A stretch of 64,000 nt of DNA, taken from assembly GCF_902499335.1 (NCBI RefSeq), contig NZ_CABVQK010000004.1, positions 124,001 through 188,000 on the forward strand. Reading direction: 5' to 3'. Shown one piece after another: positions 20,218 through 29,446 of this stretch (position 1 is the first letter of the stretch; the number at the start of each line of letters is the position of its first letter). A program made the position numbers and the translations under genes. The notes beneath the pieces were generated by a model. The model had not been told where the DNA came from and did not search any database. It saw nothing but the letters and a program-made list of their open reading frames with translations. Source of the stretch: Burkholderia lata (GTDB lineage: Bacteria > Pseudomonadota > Gammaproteobacteria > Burkholderiales > Burkholderiaceae).

Positions 20218-20252
20218 GCAAGTTTCCTTGAACGCCACGCAGGGGAATCACC

Positions 20253-21656
20253 ATGAAGGTACGGATCGCCATCGTCGGCACGGGCTACGTCGGGCTGGTG
20301 AGCGGCGCATGCTTTGCGGATCTCGGGCATGACGTCGTCTGCATCGACAACAATCACGGCAAGATCGACGCGCTGAACGAAGGCCGCATGCCGATCTACG
20401 AACCGGGCCTCGACGCCGTCGTCGCACGCAACGTCGAACGCGGCACGCTGCGCTTCAGCAGCGACCTTGCGGCGAGCGTGCGCGATCGCGATGCGGTATT
20501 CATCGCGGTCGGCACGCCGACGCTGCCGGGCACCGACCAGGCGGACCTGCGATACGTCGAGGCGGCCGCGCGTGAGATCGCGTCGAACCTGACCGGTTTC
20601 GCGGTCGTCGTCACGAAGTCGACGGTGCCGGTCGGCACCAACCGGATCGTCAAGCAGATCGTCGAACGCTGCGCACCGGACGGCATCGACGCGGCGATCG
20701 CATCGAATCCGGAGTTCCTGCGCGAAGGCTCGGCGATCGACGATTTCATGCATCCGGACCGCGTCGTGTTCGGCGCCGAGCATCCTCGCGCGATCGAGAT
20801 CATGAAGGCCATCTACGCGCCGCTGGAAGCGGCCGGCCATCTCGTGCTCGCAACCGAGATCGAAACGGCCGAACTCGTGAAATACGCGGCGAATGCGTTC
20901 CTTGCGGTAAAGATCAGCTACATCAACGAGATCTCGGACCTGTGCGAAGCCGTCGGCGCCGATGTCGAACTGGTCGCGAACGGCATGGGCCTCGACCGCC
21001 GCATCGGCGCGTCGTTCCTGAAGGCCGGCCCCGGCTGGGGCGGCTCGTGCTTCCCGAAGGACACGCGCGCGCTGAAGGCGACGGCTTCCGAGCATGCAGT
21101 GCCGCTGCGCATCGTCAGCGCGGCGATCGAATCGAACGCGCTGCGCAAGGACCAGATCCTGCGCCGCATCGAGAAGGCCTGCGGCGGCTCGATCAAGGAC
21201 AAGCGCATCGCGGTGCTCGGCCTCACGTTCAAAGGCCAGACCGACGACGTGCGCGAAAGCCCGAGCATCGACGTGATCCAGTTGCTTGTCGGCGCGGGCG
21301 CGCATATCCGCGCGTACGACCCGGCGCGTCCGCACGAAGCGTCGCGGCTGCTGCCGCAGGTGTTCATGGAGGGCTCAGCGATCGACGCGGTGCGCAGCGC
21401 GGACGCCGTCGTCGTGATGACCGAGTGGAAAGCGTTCGAGGCACTCGATCTCGCCGACCTCGCCGATCACATGGCCGATCCCGTGATGCTCGACATGCGC
21501 AACCTGTTCAGCGAACGGCTCGCGGTCGACAGCGGCTTTCGCCGTTACGAACGCGTGGGCCGCTCGTGCGGCGAACGCACGCCGGCCGACCCGGCACCCG
21601 AACAACAGCATGCAGGCGAGGACACCCGGCCGCAGCGCGGCCTGCTTCAAGACTGA
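20253..21656 (+). CDS. ugd: UDP-glucose 6-dehydrogenase
   Basis: A 467-residue protein oxidising UDP-glucose to UDP-glucuronate with NAD. It has the N-terminal GTGYVGLVSG motif and the catalytic Cys266 in GWGGSCFPKDT. The C-terminal domain has VLGLTFKGQTDDVRESPS. The last 25 or so residues (EQQHAGEDTRPQRGLLQD) extend beyond the usual core. It follows galE by 35 bp and precedes the glycosyltransferase by 26 bp. Its product feeds the UDP-xylose synthase-like enzyme and perhaps the polymer directly. Burkholderia carry several Ugd paralogues; in B. cenocepacia some contribute UDP-glucuronate for lipid A aminoarabinose. Confidence 0.95.
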   Translation: MKVRIAIVGTGYVGLVSGACFADLGHDVVCIDNNHGKIDALNEGRMPIYEPGLDAVVARNVERGTLRFSSDLAASVRDRDAVFIAVGTPTLPGTDQADLRYVEAAAREIASNLTGFAVVVTKSTVPVGTNRIVKQIVERCAPDGIDAAIASNPEFLREGSAIDDFMHPDRVVFGAEHPRAIEIMKAIYAPLEAAGHLVLATEIETAELVKYAANAFLAVKISYINEISDLCEAVGADVELVANGMGLDRRIGASFLKAGPGWGGSCFPKDTRALKATASEHAVPLRIVSAAIESNALRKDQILRRIEKACGGSIKDKRIAVLGLTFKGQTDDVRESPSIDVIQLLVGAGAHIRAYDPARPHEASRLLPQVFMEGSAIDAVRSADAVVVMTEWKAFEALDLADLADHMADPVMLDMRNLFSERLAVDSGFRRYERVGRSCGERTPADPAPEQQHAGEDTRPQRGLLQD

Positions 21657-21682
21657 TGATCTGACCTTGACGGGAGAGCACC

Positions 21683-24352
21683 ATGAAGAAGCTGGTTGCG
21701 TCGCTTGCCGGCGGCCTTGCGCCGGATACTGCCGATACCGCCGACACCACCGCCCCCACCGACGCCGAAGCGGACCGCACCGCATCGCCGCACGCGGAGG
21801 TCCCGCTCCTCGTCCCGTTGATGGACAGCGGGACCAGGATCGTCTTCCACATCCTCGCGCTGGGCTGGTTCGTCGCGCTGGGCATCTTCTGGCGCTGGTG
21901 GCTGCGCGACGAGCACTACGTCGACGCGTTCCGTTTCGGCGTCAACTGCTTCGTGCTGTTCTGGACCACCTTCATTCCCGGCTACTTCATCTTCATCATC
22001 CGCTCGGCGGTCGTGCCGAACCCCGCGCTGCAGGTGCCGCGCGACTGGCGCGTCGCGATGGTCGTCACCAAGGCGCCGTCCGAGCCGTTCGACATCGTCC
22101 GCACGACGCTGCTCGCGATGCTCGACCAGACCTACCCGCACGATACGTGGCTCGCCGATGAAGACCCATCGCCCGAAACGCTCGACTGGTGCCGCGAGCA
22201 CGGCGTATTCGTGTCGACGCGGCGCGGCATTGCCTCGTACCACCGCGCAAGCTGGCCGCGCCGGACCCGATGCAAGGAAGGCAATCTCGCGTACTTCTAC
22301 GACATGTACGGCTACGACAACTACGATTTCGTGTCGCAGCTCGACGCCGATCACGTGCCGACCCGCACCTATCTCGAGGAGATGCTGCGGCCGTTCGTCG
22401 ATCCGAAAGTCGGCTACGTGTCGGCGCCGAGCATCTGCGACAGCAACGCGGCCGCGAGCTGGAGCGCACGCGGGCGCGTGAACGTCGAGGGGCCGCTGCA
22501 CGGCACGATGCAGGCCGGCTATGCGGGCGGCCTCGCGCCGCTGTGCATCGGCTCGCACTATGCGGTGCGCTGCCGCGCGCTGCGCGAGATCGGCGGGCTC
22601 GGGCCCGAACTCGCCGAGGATCACTCGACCACGATGATCTTCAATTCGAAGGGCTGGCGCGGCATGCATGCGCTGAACGCGATCGCGAACGGCGAAGGGC
22701 CGCGCACCTTCGGCGACCTGGCTACGCAGGAATTCCAGTGGTCCAAGAGCGTGATGATCATCATGCTGCGCTACACGCGCCACTATTTCATGGGGCTGCC
22801 GCTGAAGCTGAAGGCGCAGTTCCTGTTCTGCCAGCTGTGGTACCCGCTGTGCGCGCTGGCGATGGCCGGCAGCGTCGTGATTCCGGTCGTCGCGCTGCTC
22901 ACCGGCCGCGTGTGGGCACACGTCGACTACCTCACGTATCTCACCTACGCGCTGCCGCTGACCGTGCTGATCCTGTGCGTCGTGACCTGGGCCACGCAAA
23001 CGACCCAGTCGTGCCGCCCGCTGAATACGAAGCTGCTGTCGTGGGAAGGCCTGTCGTTCGTGTTCGCACGCTGGCCGTGGGTCGTGCTCGGCTGCGCGTC
23101 GGCGGTGTTCGACTGCGTGCGCGGCAAGGAATTTCCGTTCAAGGTCACGCCGAAGGGCGGCACGATCGAACCGGACGCGCCGCTGCGCGTGGTCGCGCCG
23201 TACCTGCTGATCTCGCTGTTCTGCAGCCTGCCCGTCGTCACGGTCGAGAATCCGCGCAACGCCGCCGGCTTCTATCTGTTCTCGACGCTGACGAGCATCC
23301 TGTATCTCTTGATCGCGGCCGTCGTCGCGGTAAATCACGGCAGGGAGCAAGGGCTCGAGTGGTCGGCGTTCCGGCAGATGTTCCTCAGCCGCCTGCCCGT
23401 GCGCAACGCGCTGTTCGTGATCGCGCTCGCGATGCTGCTGTCGGGCATCGGGCTGCGCGCGCCGAAAGGCTGGCAGGCGATGATGTGGCGCTCGGGTTTG
23501 CCGGCCGTGGTCGCGCCCGTGCCGGGCGAACCGGTGAAGCAACCCGAACTCGGCGCCTACGATCCCGACAGGACGCTCGCAGCCAGCCGGGATCTCGCGT
23601 TCGACCATGTGTTCGTGTCGTGGAATGCGCCGGACATCCGCGCGGAAATCGACGATGCGTACCGGAACGCGCAGGCGCGCAACCGCTCGCTGATGCTGAC
23701 CGTCGAGCCGTGGGCGGCCGGCGACACGCGACAAGGCGCGCTGCTCGACGATATCGCGCACGGGCGCTACGACGCGCGGATCGCGGCCACCTGCTCGGCG
23801 CTCGCCGCGTTGAAGGGCCCCGTGTTCGTACGCTGGGGCCACGAGATGGAGGCCGACACCGGACGCTATCCGTGGGCCATCGGCGATGCGTCGGCCTACG
23901 TGGATGCTTACCGGCGGGTCGTGACCGCGTGCCGCACGATGACTGACCGGATCCGCTTCGTGTGGTCGCCGGCCGGTAACCGGAACCTCGACGACTATTT
24001 CCCGGGCCGCGCCTATGTGGACGACATCGGCCTGTCCGTGTTCGACTGCCCGCGCTGCGCGGTCTGGCCGGCCGGCGGCCGCGCCTCCGCCGCGAGCATC
24101 CTGCGGACCAAGTACGAGCGCGTGGCCGACTACGGGCTGCCGGTGATGGTCACAGAGCTCGGCGTCGACGGGTCGAATGCGCGCAAGCGCGAGGCACTCG
24201 ACGAATTCCAGCGGTCGCTGTGGCGCTATCCGCTGCTGAAGGCCATCGTGTATTTCAACGCGGTCGATACGCCCGGCGCGTGGCCGGCGCACTACGTGCC
24301 GGACTGGCGGATCGCGCCGGCGTTCCTGCAGACGTCGGTGGTCGCCAGGTGA
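21683..24352 (+). CDS. membrane GT2 polysaccharide synthase fused to a GH26-like glycosidase domain
   Basis: 889 residues. Two membrane helices (about 53-75 and 85-112) precede a family 2 glycosyltransferase domain with Asp motifs (LADEDPS at 158-164, DAD at 221-223 in QLDADHV, EDHS near 312, QEFQW near 349). More membrane helices follow at about 370-600. Residues about 620-889 resemble glycoside hydrolase family 26, with the acid/base Glu721 in RWGHEMEAD and the nucleophile Glu825 in VTELGVDG. A cellulose-synthase-like GT would polymerise and extrude a beta-glycan; the GH26-like part, probably periplasmic, could trim or release it. No separate export genes are present. Confidence 0.88.
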   Translation: MKKLVASLAGGLAPDTADTADTTAPTDAEADRTASPHAEVPLLVPLMDSGTRIVFHILALGWFVALGIFWRWWLRDEHYVDAFRFGVNCFVLFWTTFIPGYFIFIIRSAVVPNPALQVPRDWRVAMVVTKAPSEPFDIVRTTLLAMLDQTYPHDTWLADEDPSPETLDWCREHGVFVSTRRGIASYHRASWPRRTRCKEGNLAYFYDMYGYDNYDFVSQLDADHVPTRTYLEEMLRPFVDPKVGYVSAPSICDSNAAASWSARGRVNVEGPLHGTMQAGYAGGLAPLCIGSHYAVRCRALREIGGLGPELAEDHSTTMIFNSKGWRGMHALNAIANGEGPRTFGDLATQEFQWSKSVMIIMLRYTRHYFMGLPLKLKAQFLFCQLWYPLCALAMAGSVVIPVVALLTGRVWAHVDYLTYLTYALPLTVLILCVVTWATQTTQSCRPLNTKLLSWEGLSFVFARWPWVVLGCASAVFDCVRGKEFPFKVTPKGGTIEPDAPLRVVAPYLLISLFCSLPVVTVENPRNAAGFYLFSTLTSILYLLIAAVVAVNHGREQGLEWSAFRQMFLSRLPVRNALFVIALAMLLSGIGLRAPKGWQAMMWRSGLPAVVAPVPGEPVKQPELGAYDPDRTLAASRDLAFDHVFVSWNAPDIRAEIDDAYRNAQARNRSLMLTVEPWAAGDTRQGALLDDIAHGRYDARIAATCSALAALKGPVFVRWGHEMEADTGRYPWAIGDASAYVDAYRRVVTACRTMTDRIRFVWSPAGNRNLDDYFPGRAYVDDIGLSVFDCPRCAVWPAGGRASAASILRTKYERVADYGLPVMVTELGVDGSNARKREALDEFQRSLWRYPLLKAIVYFNAVDTPGAWPAHYVPDWRIAPAFLQTSVVAR

Positions 24353-24368
24353 ATGGATCGGTGCCCGG

Positions 24369-24389
24369 TGGCGCGTCAGCAGCGCGCCA
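24369..24389. terminator. hairpin between convergent genes
   Basis: Seven-base arms TGGCGCG (24369-24375) and CGCGCCA (24383-24389) with a 7-base loop lie in the 37-bp gap between the convergent synthase and AraC genes. There is no T tract, so it is at best a weak bidirectional terminator. Confidence 0.35.
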
Positions 24390-25313
24390 TCAGCCGAGCA
24401 GCTCCTTCTTCCGCAACTGCACGACGTCGCGCATTGGCGGCGCGCCGAACAGCCGGCTGTATTCGCGGCTGAACTGCGACGCGCTTTCGTAGCCGACGAC
24501 GGCGGCCACCGACCCGACGTCGCCGCCCTGCCGCAGCAACAGCCGCCGCGCCTCGTGCAGCCGCAACTGCTTCTGGTACTGCAGCGGGCTCAGCGTCGTC
24601 ACGTGCTTGAAATGATGGTGCAGCGACGACACGCTCATGTTGACCGCCTGCGCGAGCGACTCGACGCGCATCGGCTCCGCGAAGTGATCGCGGATCCATT
24701 CGATCGCGCGTGCGATCCGGTGCGTCTGGCTGCCTGCGATCGCCATGTGCCGCAGCCGCGTGCCCTGCCCGCTCGTCATCAGCCGGTACAGCAGTTCCTT
24801 TTCGATCAGCGGCGCGACGACCGGAATGTCGGCCGGCGTATCGAGCAGCCGCATCAGTCGCAGCGCGGCATCGAGCAGCGGCGGCGTCAGCTCGGCGAGC
24901 GCGATCCCCTCGCCTTCGGGGCCCGCATCGGGTTCGGGCAGCCGCATCTCGGCCGCGAGCTCGACGATGCGCTGCGGATCGAGCGTCAGCGACAGGCACA
25001 GGTACGGCGCGTCCGGCGACGCGCGCGTCACGCGCGAGAGGATCGGCAAATCGATCGATGTAATCAGGCAATTCTGCGTGTCGTATTCGTAAGCCTGGCC
25101 GGCCACGATCACGCGCTTCGCGCCCTGCGCGGCGATCACGAGCGCGGCCCGCGACACGCCGCAGCCGAGATCGACCGGCCGCGTGTGCCGGTGCAGCATC
25201 AGGCCCGGCACGGCCGTCGATTGCGAGCCGTCCGCCGGTGCGAAACGGCTGATCAGCATCGCCAGCTCGCGCCGCCCGGATTCGCGCGACGTCGCGATAT
25301 CGGTCATGTCCAT
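24390..25313 (-). CDS. AraC-family regulator (AraC_N type)
   Basis: 307 residues. The N-terminal domain (about 15-190) matches the AraC_N type often found beside oxidoreductase genes (LDPQRIVELAAEM, IEKELLYRLMTSGQG). The C-terminal domain has two helix-turn-helix motifs (VESLAQAVNMSVSSLHHHFK and VAAVVGYESASQFSREYSRLFG). It is divergent from iorAB and probably regulates it in response to an aldehyde or N-heterocycle; the inducer is unknown. A GAGGAAG ribosome-binding site precedes the ATG pair at 25313/25307; the longer upstream extension is rejected. Confidence 0.9.
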   Translation of the reverse strand: MDMTDIATSRESGRRELAMLISRFAPADGSQSTAVPGLMLHRHTRPVDLGCGVSRAALVIAAQGAKRVIVAGQAYEYDTQNCLITSIDLPILSRVTRASPDAPYLCLSLTLDPQRIVELAAEMRLPEPDAGPEGEGIALAELTPPLLDAALRLMRLLDTPADIPVVAPLIEKELLYRLMTSGQGTRLRHMAIAGSQTHRIARAIEWIRDHFAEPMRVESLAQAVNMSVSSLHHHFKHVTTLSPLQYQKQLRLHEARRLLLRQGGDVGSVAAVVGYESASQFSREYSRLFGAPPMRDVVQLRKKELLG

Positions 25314-25494
25314 GACACTTCCTCGATAGATTTCCTCATGTCGCGGGAGCATAGCGAAACCACCCGCGACCTGCCGGGGATTTGCAGGATTGTTCAATAA
25401 ATTTGCAGGATTGGGTAGACGCAAAAACCGGGCACTCGCGCACACTGCCCGCTGACCGGGCGCATGCCGGGTTTTCCCCACGGAGACAATCAAA

Positions 25495-25956
25495 ATGCCT
25501 ACCTCGTTTGTCCTGAACGGCAAGAACGTCACGCTCGACGCCGATCCGTCGATGCCCGTCCTCTGGGCGATTCGCGAACACGCGGGATTGACCGGCACGA
25601 AGTTCGGCTGCGGCATGGCGCAGTGCGGCGCGTGCACGGTGCATCTCGAAGGCCAGGCCGTCCGCTCGTGCGTGCTGCCGCTCGCCGGCATCGCGGGCAA
25701 GCACATCACGACGATCGAAGGCCTGCAGAGCAAGCCGGCGCATGCCGTGCAGACCGCCTGGGTCAAGCTGCAGGTGCCGCAGTGCGGCTACTGCCAGTCC
25801 GGCCAGATCATGTCGGCCACCGCGCTGCTCGAACAGAACCCGAAGCCGACCGACGCGGACATCGACGCCGCGATGAACGGCAACCTGTGCCGCTGTGCGA
25901 CCTACGCCCGCATCCGGGCGGCGATCCACGACGCGGCCGCGACGCTGGGAGCCTGA
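25495..25956 (+). CDS. iorA: isoquinoline 1-oxidoreductase-type 2Fe-2S subunit
   Basis: 153 residues with two [2Fe-2S] clusters. The plant-type ferredoxin motif is [16 protein letters not shown], and the second cluster is CGYCQSG with CRCATY. This is the small electron-transfer subunit of a two-subunit xanthine-oxidase-family molybdenum hydroxylase lacking the FAD subunit. It is translated just before the large subunit (2-bp gap). Members oxidise N-heterocycles or aldehydes and pass electrons to a cytochrome c. Confidence 0.92.
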   Translation: MPTSFVLNGKNVTLDADPSMPVLWAIREHAGLTGTKFGCGMAQCGACTVHLEGQAVRSCVLPLAGIAGKHITTIEGLQSKPAHAVQTAWVKLQVPQCGYCQSGQIMSATALLEQNPKPTDADIDAAMNGNLCRCATYARIRAAIHDAAATLGA

Positions 25957-25958
25957 CC

Positions 25959-28169
25959 ATGACGATCGAACTCGACAACACCGGTTCGGTGCGTCCGTCG
26001 CGTCGCACGTTCCTGAAAGCCGCGGGCGCCGCGGCCGCCGTCAGCCTGACCATCGGCTTCGAATGGGCCGGCCTCGGCCGCCGCGCGCTGGCAGCGACCG
26101 CGCCCGCCGCCGATTTCGCGCCGAATGCGTTCCTGCGCATCACGCCCGACGGCGCCGTCACGGTCATCGCGAAACACGTTGAAATGGGCCAGGGCGCGTA
26201 TACGGGCATCGCGACGATCGTCGCCGAGGAGCTCGACGCCGACTGGTCGCACGTGCGCGTCGAAAGCGCACCCGCTGATGCGAAACGCTACGCGAACCTC
26301 GCGTTCGGCACGATGCAGGGGACGGGCGGCAGCTCGGCCATGTCGAACTCGTGGCAGCAACTGCGCGAAGCGGGCGGCAAGGCCCGCGCGATGCTGGTAT
26401 CGGCCGCGGCGGCCCGCTGGAAGGTGCCGGCGAGCGAGCTGACGACGGCCAATGGCGTCGTCAGCCACGCGAAGAGCGGCAAGACGGCCGCGTACGGCAC
26501 GCTCGTCGCCGATGCCGCGAAGCTGCCGGTGCCGGACAAGGTCACGCTGAAGCAGCCGGCCGATTTCAAGCTGATCGGCCACCAAATTCCGCGCGTCGAC
26601 GCGTCGGCGAAATCGAACGGCACCGCGCACTTCACGCTCGACACGACCTTCCCCGGCATGCGCGTCGCGCTGCTGCAACGCCCGCCGCGCTTCGGCGCGA
26701 AGGTGAAGTCGTTCGACGCGACGGCGGCCAAGGCCGTGCCGGGCGTCGTGTCGGTCGTGCAGGTGCCGGGTGGCGTCGCGGTCGTCGGAACCGGCTTCTG
26801 GGCCGCGAAACAGGGCCGCGACGCGCTGAAGGTCGAATGGGACGAAGCGAACGCCGAAAAGCGCGGCTCGAACGAGATCATGCGCGAATACCGGCAGCTC
26901 GCCGACAAGCCGGGCACGTCGGCCCGCAAGGACGGCGATGCCGATGCGGCGATCACGGGCGCCGCGCGCAAGATCAGCGCGACGTACGAATTCCCGTATC
27001 TCGCGCACGCGCCGATGGAGCCGCTCGACGCGGTCGTCAAGCTGACGGCGAACAACTGCGAGATCTGGGCCGGCGACCAGTTCCAGACGGTCGACCAGGC
27101 CAACGCGGCCCGGACGGCGGGCCTGAAGCCCGAGCAGGTGCAGATCCACACGCTGTACGCAGGCGGCAGCTTCGGGCGGCGCGCGAACGCGTGGTCGGAC
27201 TACGTGGTCGAGGCCGTGTCGATCGCGAAGGCGCTCGGCGCGGACGGCAAGCCCGTCAAGCTGCAATGGACGCGCGAGGACGACATCCAGGGCGGCTTCT
27301 ACCGGCCGATGTACTTCCACAAGCTCGACGCGGGGCTGACCGCGGACGGCAAGCTGGTCGGCTGGCGCCACCGGATCGTCGGCCAGTCGATCCTCGCCGG
27401 CACGCCGTTCGAGGCGTTCATGGTGAAGAACGGGGTCGACGCCACCTCGGTCGAGGGCGCGGCGAACCTGCCGTACGCGGTGCCGAACGTGTCGGTCGAG
27501 CTCACCACCACCAAGGTCGGCCTGCCCGTGCTGTGGTGGCGTGTGGTCGGCAGTTCGCACACGGCCTACGCGGTCGAGGCGTTCATCGACGAAGCCGCGC
27601 ACACGGCCGGCAAGGATCCGTACGCGTTCCGCCGCGACCTGCTCGCGAAGGAGCCGCGCATGCGCGCGGTGCTGGACCTGGCCGCGCAGAAGGCCGGCTG
27701 GGATCCGGCCAAGCCGCTGCCGAAAGGCCGCGGGCGCGGGATCGCGGTCGCCGAGGCGTTCAAGAGCTATGTCGCGCAGGTGGCCGAGGTGTCGGTCGAC
27801 GCGGACGGCAAGGTGAAGGTCGAACGCGTGGTGTGCGCGGTCGATTGCGGGATCGCGATCAATCCCGACATCGTCGCCGCGCAGATGGAAGGCGGCATCG
27901 GCTTCGGGCTCGGCGCGGCGATGCACAGCGCGATCACGCTGAAGGACGGCCAGGTCGAGCAGCGCAACTTCGACGGCTACAACGTGCTGCGGATGGCCGA
28001 GATGCCGAAGGTCGAGGTGCATATCGTGCCGTCGGCCGAGGCGCCGACCGGCGTCGGCGAGCCGGGCGTCGCGCCCATCGGGCCGGCGGTCGCGAACGCG
28101 ATCTTCGCGGCGACGGGCAAGCGGCATTACGTGCTGCCGTTCGATTCGGCGGATAGCGCGAAGGCTTGA
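25959..28169 (+). CDS. iorB: isoquinoline 1-oxidoreductase-type molybdopterin subunit (Tat-exported)
   Basis: 736 residues. It starts with a twin-arginine signal ([17 protein letters not shown] at about 11-27), so the holoenzyme is probably periplasmic, with IorA exported alongside. The molybdopterin-binding family segments include [11 protein letters not shown] and the C-terminal [17 protein letters not shown] loop, whose Glu is the usual catalytic base. The start at 25959 follows the IorA stop; the longer reading-frame extension upstream overlaps iorA and is not used. Substrate unknown (N-heteroaromatic or aldehyde). Maturation would need a XdhC/CoxI-type insertase, not present in this window. 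Confidence 0.92.
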   Translation: MTIELDNTGSVRPSRRTFLKAAGAAAAVSLTIGFEWAGLGRRALAATAPAADFAPNAFLRITPDGAVTVIAKHVEMGQGAYTGIATIVAEELDADWSHVRVESAPADAKRYANLAFGTMQGTGGSSAMSNSWQQLREAGGKARAMLVSAAAARWKVPASELTTANGVVSHAKSGKTAAYGTLVADAAKLPVPDKVTLKQPADFKLIGHQIPRVDASAKSNGTAHFTLDTTFPGMRVALLQRPPRFGAKVKSFDATAAKAVPGVVSVVQVPGGVAVVGTGFWAAKQGRDALKVEWDEANAEKRGSNEIMREYRQLADKPGTSARKDGDADAAITGAARKISATYEFPYLAHAPMEPLDAVVKLTANNCEIWAGDQFQTVDQANAARTAGLKPEQVQIHTLYAGGSFGRRANAWSDYVVEAVSIAKALGADGKPVKLQWTREDDIQGGFYRPMYFHKLDAGLTADGKLVGWRHRIVGQSILAGTPFEAFMVKNGVDATSVEGAANLPYAVPNVSVELTTTKVGLPVLWWRVVGSSHTAYAVEAFIDEAAHTAGKDPYAFRRDLLAKEPRMRAVLDLAAQKAGWDPAKPLPKGRGRGIAVAEAFKSYVAQVAEVSVDADGKVKVERVVCAVDCGIAINPDIVAAQMEGGIGFGLGAAMHSAITLKDGQVEQRNFDGYNVLRMAEMPKVEVHIVPSAEAPTGVGEPGVAPIGPAVANAIFAATGKRHYVLPFDSADSAKA

Positions 28170-28181
28170 TGGCGACCGGAA

Positions 28182-28224
28182 CGCCGGCCGCGGGGCGGAG
28201 ACGTCTCGCGGCCGGCGTTTTTTT
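28182..28224 (+). terminator. rho-independent terminator of the ior operon
   Basis: Perfect 11-bp GC-rich arms (28182-28192 and 28207-28217) are followed immediately by seven T residues, 12 bp after the iorB stop. Confidence 0.9.
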
Positions 28225-28240
28225 GCCGGACGCGGCCGAT

Positions 28241-28324
28241 GCAGGGTTCGATGTCGGCAAAAATCGCGCGTAACACATTGATCCATATAGAGAACCCATC
28301 GATCCGCGCAGGGTTCGATGTCGG
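28241..28324. repeat. 17-bp direct repeat in promoter region
   Basis: GCAGGGTTCGATGTCGG occurs identically at 28241-28257 and 28308-28324, 67 bp apart, between the ior terminator and the winged-helix regulator gene. A possible paired operator; nothing coding is seen in 28225-28624. Confidence 0.6.
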
Positions 28325-28382
28325 GTTCGCCATTCGGCCGCAGCGATGCTCCGCCCCGCCCTCCGATTCCCGCGCCCCCACA

Positions 28383-28442
28383 CGTTACGCCCGACGTAAC
28401 GCCCGTAACGTCGCACGCCGATGCTACGTAACAATCCTTCAC
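28383..28442. promoter_or_regulatory. cluster of CGTAACG motifs upstream of the winged-helix regulator
   Basis: CGTTACG at 28383-28389 (inverted), CGTAACG at 28395-28401 and 28404-28410, and CGTAAC at 28437-28442 lie within 60 bp. A further CGTAAC is at 28269-28274. Closely spaced direct and inverted copies are typical of OmpR-type operators, so autoregulation by the gene at 28625 is plausible. Confidence 0.5.
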
Positions 28443-28624
28443 CGTTGCCCCGGCCCCATTTTTTATCCGCCCCGCGCCTCCCGTTAAAAATTCTTTTAAA
28501 TTCAAGGCTGCCGCGCCGCCTGCGCAGGCGCCGCCCCCGGTCGATACGTGGCGAATCTCTCCCTGGCCCGGAAGTTGCAGCACAGGACCCGCAAACACTC
28601 CTTTATGGACATGCGAGGGCCACC

Positions 28625-29023
28625 ATGGATTGCAAATACCTGTACATCGACAACATAAAAATCAACTTCGTGCGCCGCACGATCGAAATCGACAACAAGA
28701 TCATTGATGTCACGCCGCGTGAGTTCGACGTCGTCGAATTCCTGCTCGACAACATGAACAAGATCGTGCCGCGGCAGGCAATCCAGGAAGCCGTGTGGGG
28801 CCGTGAACTCGGCGTGTCGTCGCGCACGCTCGACACCCATATCTCGCGTATCCGTTCGAAGCTGCAGCTCGATCACGACAAGAACCTGCGGATCATCCCG
28901 ATCTACGCGGTCGGCTATCGCCTGGTGCTGTTCGGGGCGGCGATGACGCACGTCGAGCGCCATGAAGCGGCGCCGATCCTGCGCGTGGCGCCGCAGGCCG
29001 TGATGGCCGCCGACTACGCCTGA
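28625..29023 (+). CDS. stand-alone OmpR/PhoB-type winged-helix regulator
   Basis: 132 residues consisting essentially of one winged-helix DNA-binding domain (VTPREFDVVEFLLDNMNKIV through RTLDTHISRIRSKLQL to IPIYAVGYRLV). It has no receiver domain and a 25-residue tail. The start ATG at 28625 follows an A-rich GAGGG region. It has a lower-GC stretch at the N-terminus (KYLYIDNIKINFVRR). Its own terminator follows, so it is monocistronic. Its position at the secretion-locus boundary suggests control of that locus, as OmpR-type HrpG does in Ralstonia; this is inference. Confidence 0.85.
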   Translation: MDCKYLYIDNIKINFVRRTIEIDNKIIDVTPREFDVVEFLLDNMNKIVPRQAIQEAVWGRELGVSSRTLDTHISRIRSKLQLDHDKNLRIIPIYAVGYRLVLFGAAMTHVERHEAAPILRVAPQAVMAADYA

Positions 29024-29160
29024 CGATTCGCCCGCACGCCGCCCGTTCGCGGCGCGCCGGCCACGCTCCCCCCACCGCGCTGCGCCAACCCGCAGCGCCT
29101 CGCGGCCCGCCCGTCGGGCGCGGCCTGCACGCCGCCCGGCCCGCCAGCCAGTCGCGACCC

Positions 29161-29190
29161 GACCGCCGCCTCCGGGCGGCGGTCGCTTTT
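29161..29190 (+). terminator. rho-independent terminator after the winged-helix gene
   Basis: Perfect 10-bp arms (29161-29170 and 29175-29184) with loop TCCG are followed by GCTTTT. It separates the regulator from the sctQ operon, whose promoter must lie within 29191-29446. Confidence 0.85.
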
Positions 29191-29446
29191 GGGCGCCGCC
29201 CGCAGCCTGCGCTTCGTCACGCTTCGTAGCGCCCCGCTTCGGCGCTCGTCTCACGATGCACGCGACTACGGATTCCGGCGCGGCACGCGGCCATGGCCGT
29301 CCCTACAATCGACGCAGCAGCCGCGTGCCCCCGAGCGCCACCGGCCCCAGAACAACCCGTCGAACCAACGCCGAATCCGCCCCGATCCCGCCGTGCCTGC
29401 GCTGTTCCTGACGAATGCCGACGCCGGCGATGCCGCGAACCGGGCG

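Noticed and set aside
21647..24292. 881-codon frame antisense to the polysaccharide synthase
   Set aside because: Same antisense shadow effect; no domain, Arg/His-rich, and the sense frame carries GT2 and GH26-like motifs.
25902..28598. 898-codon frame antisense to iorB
   Set aside because: No domain; the sense strand has a Tat signal and molybdopterin-subunit motifs.
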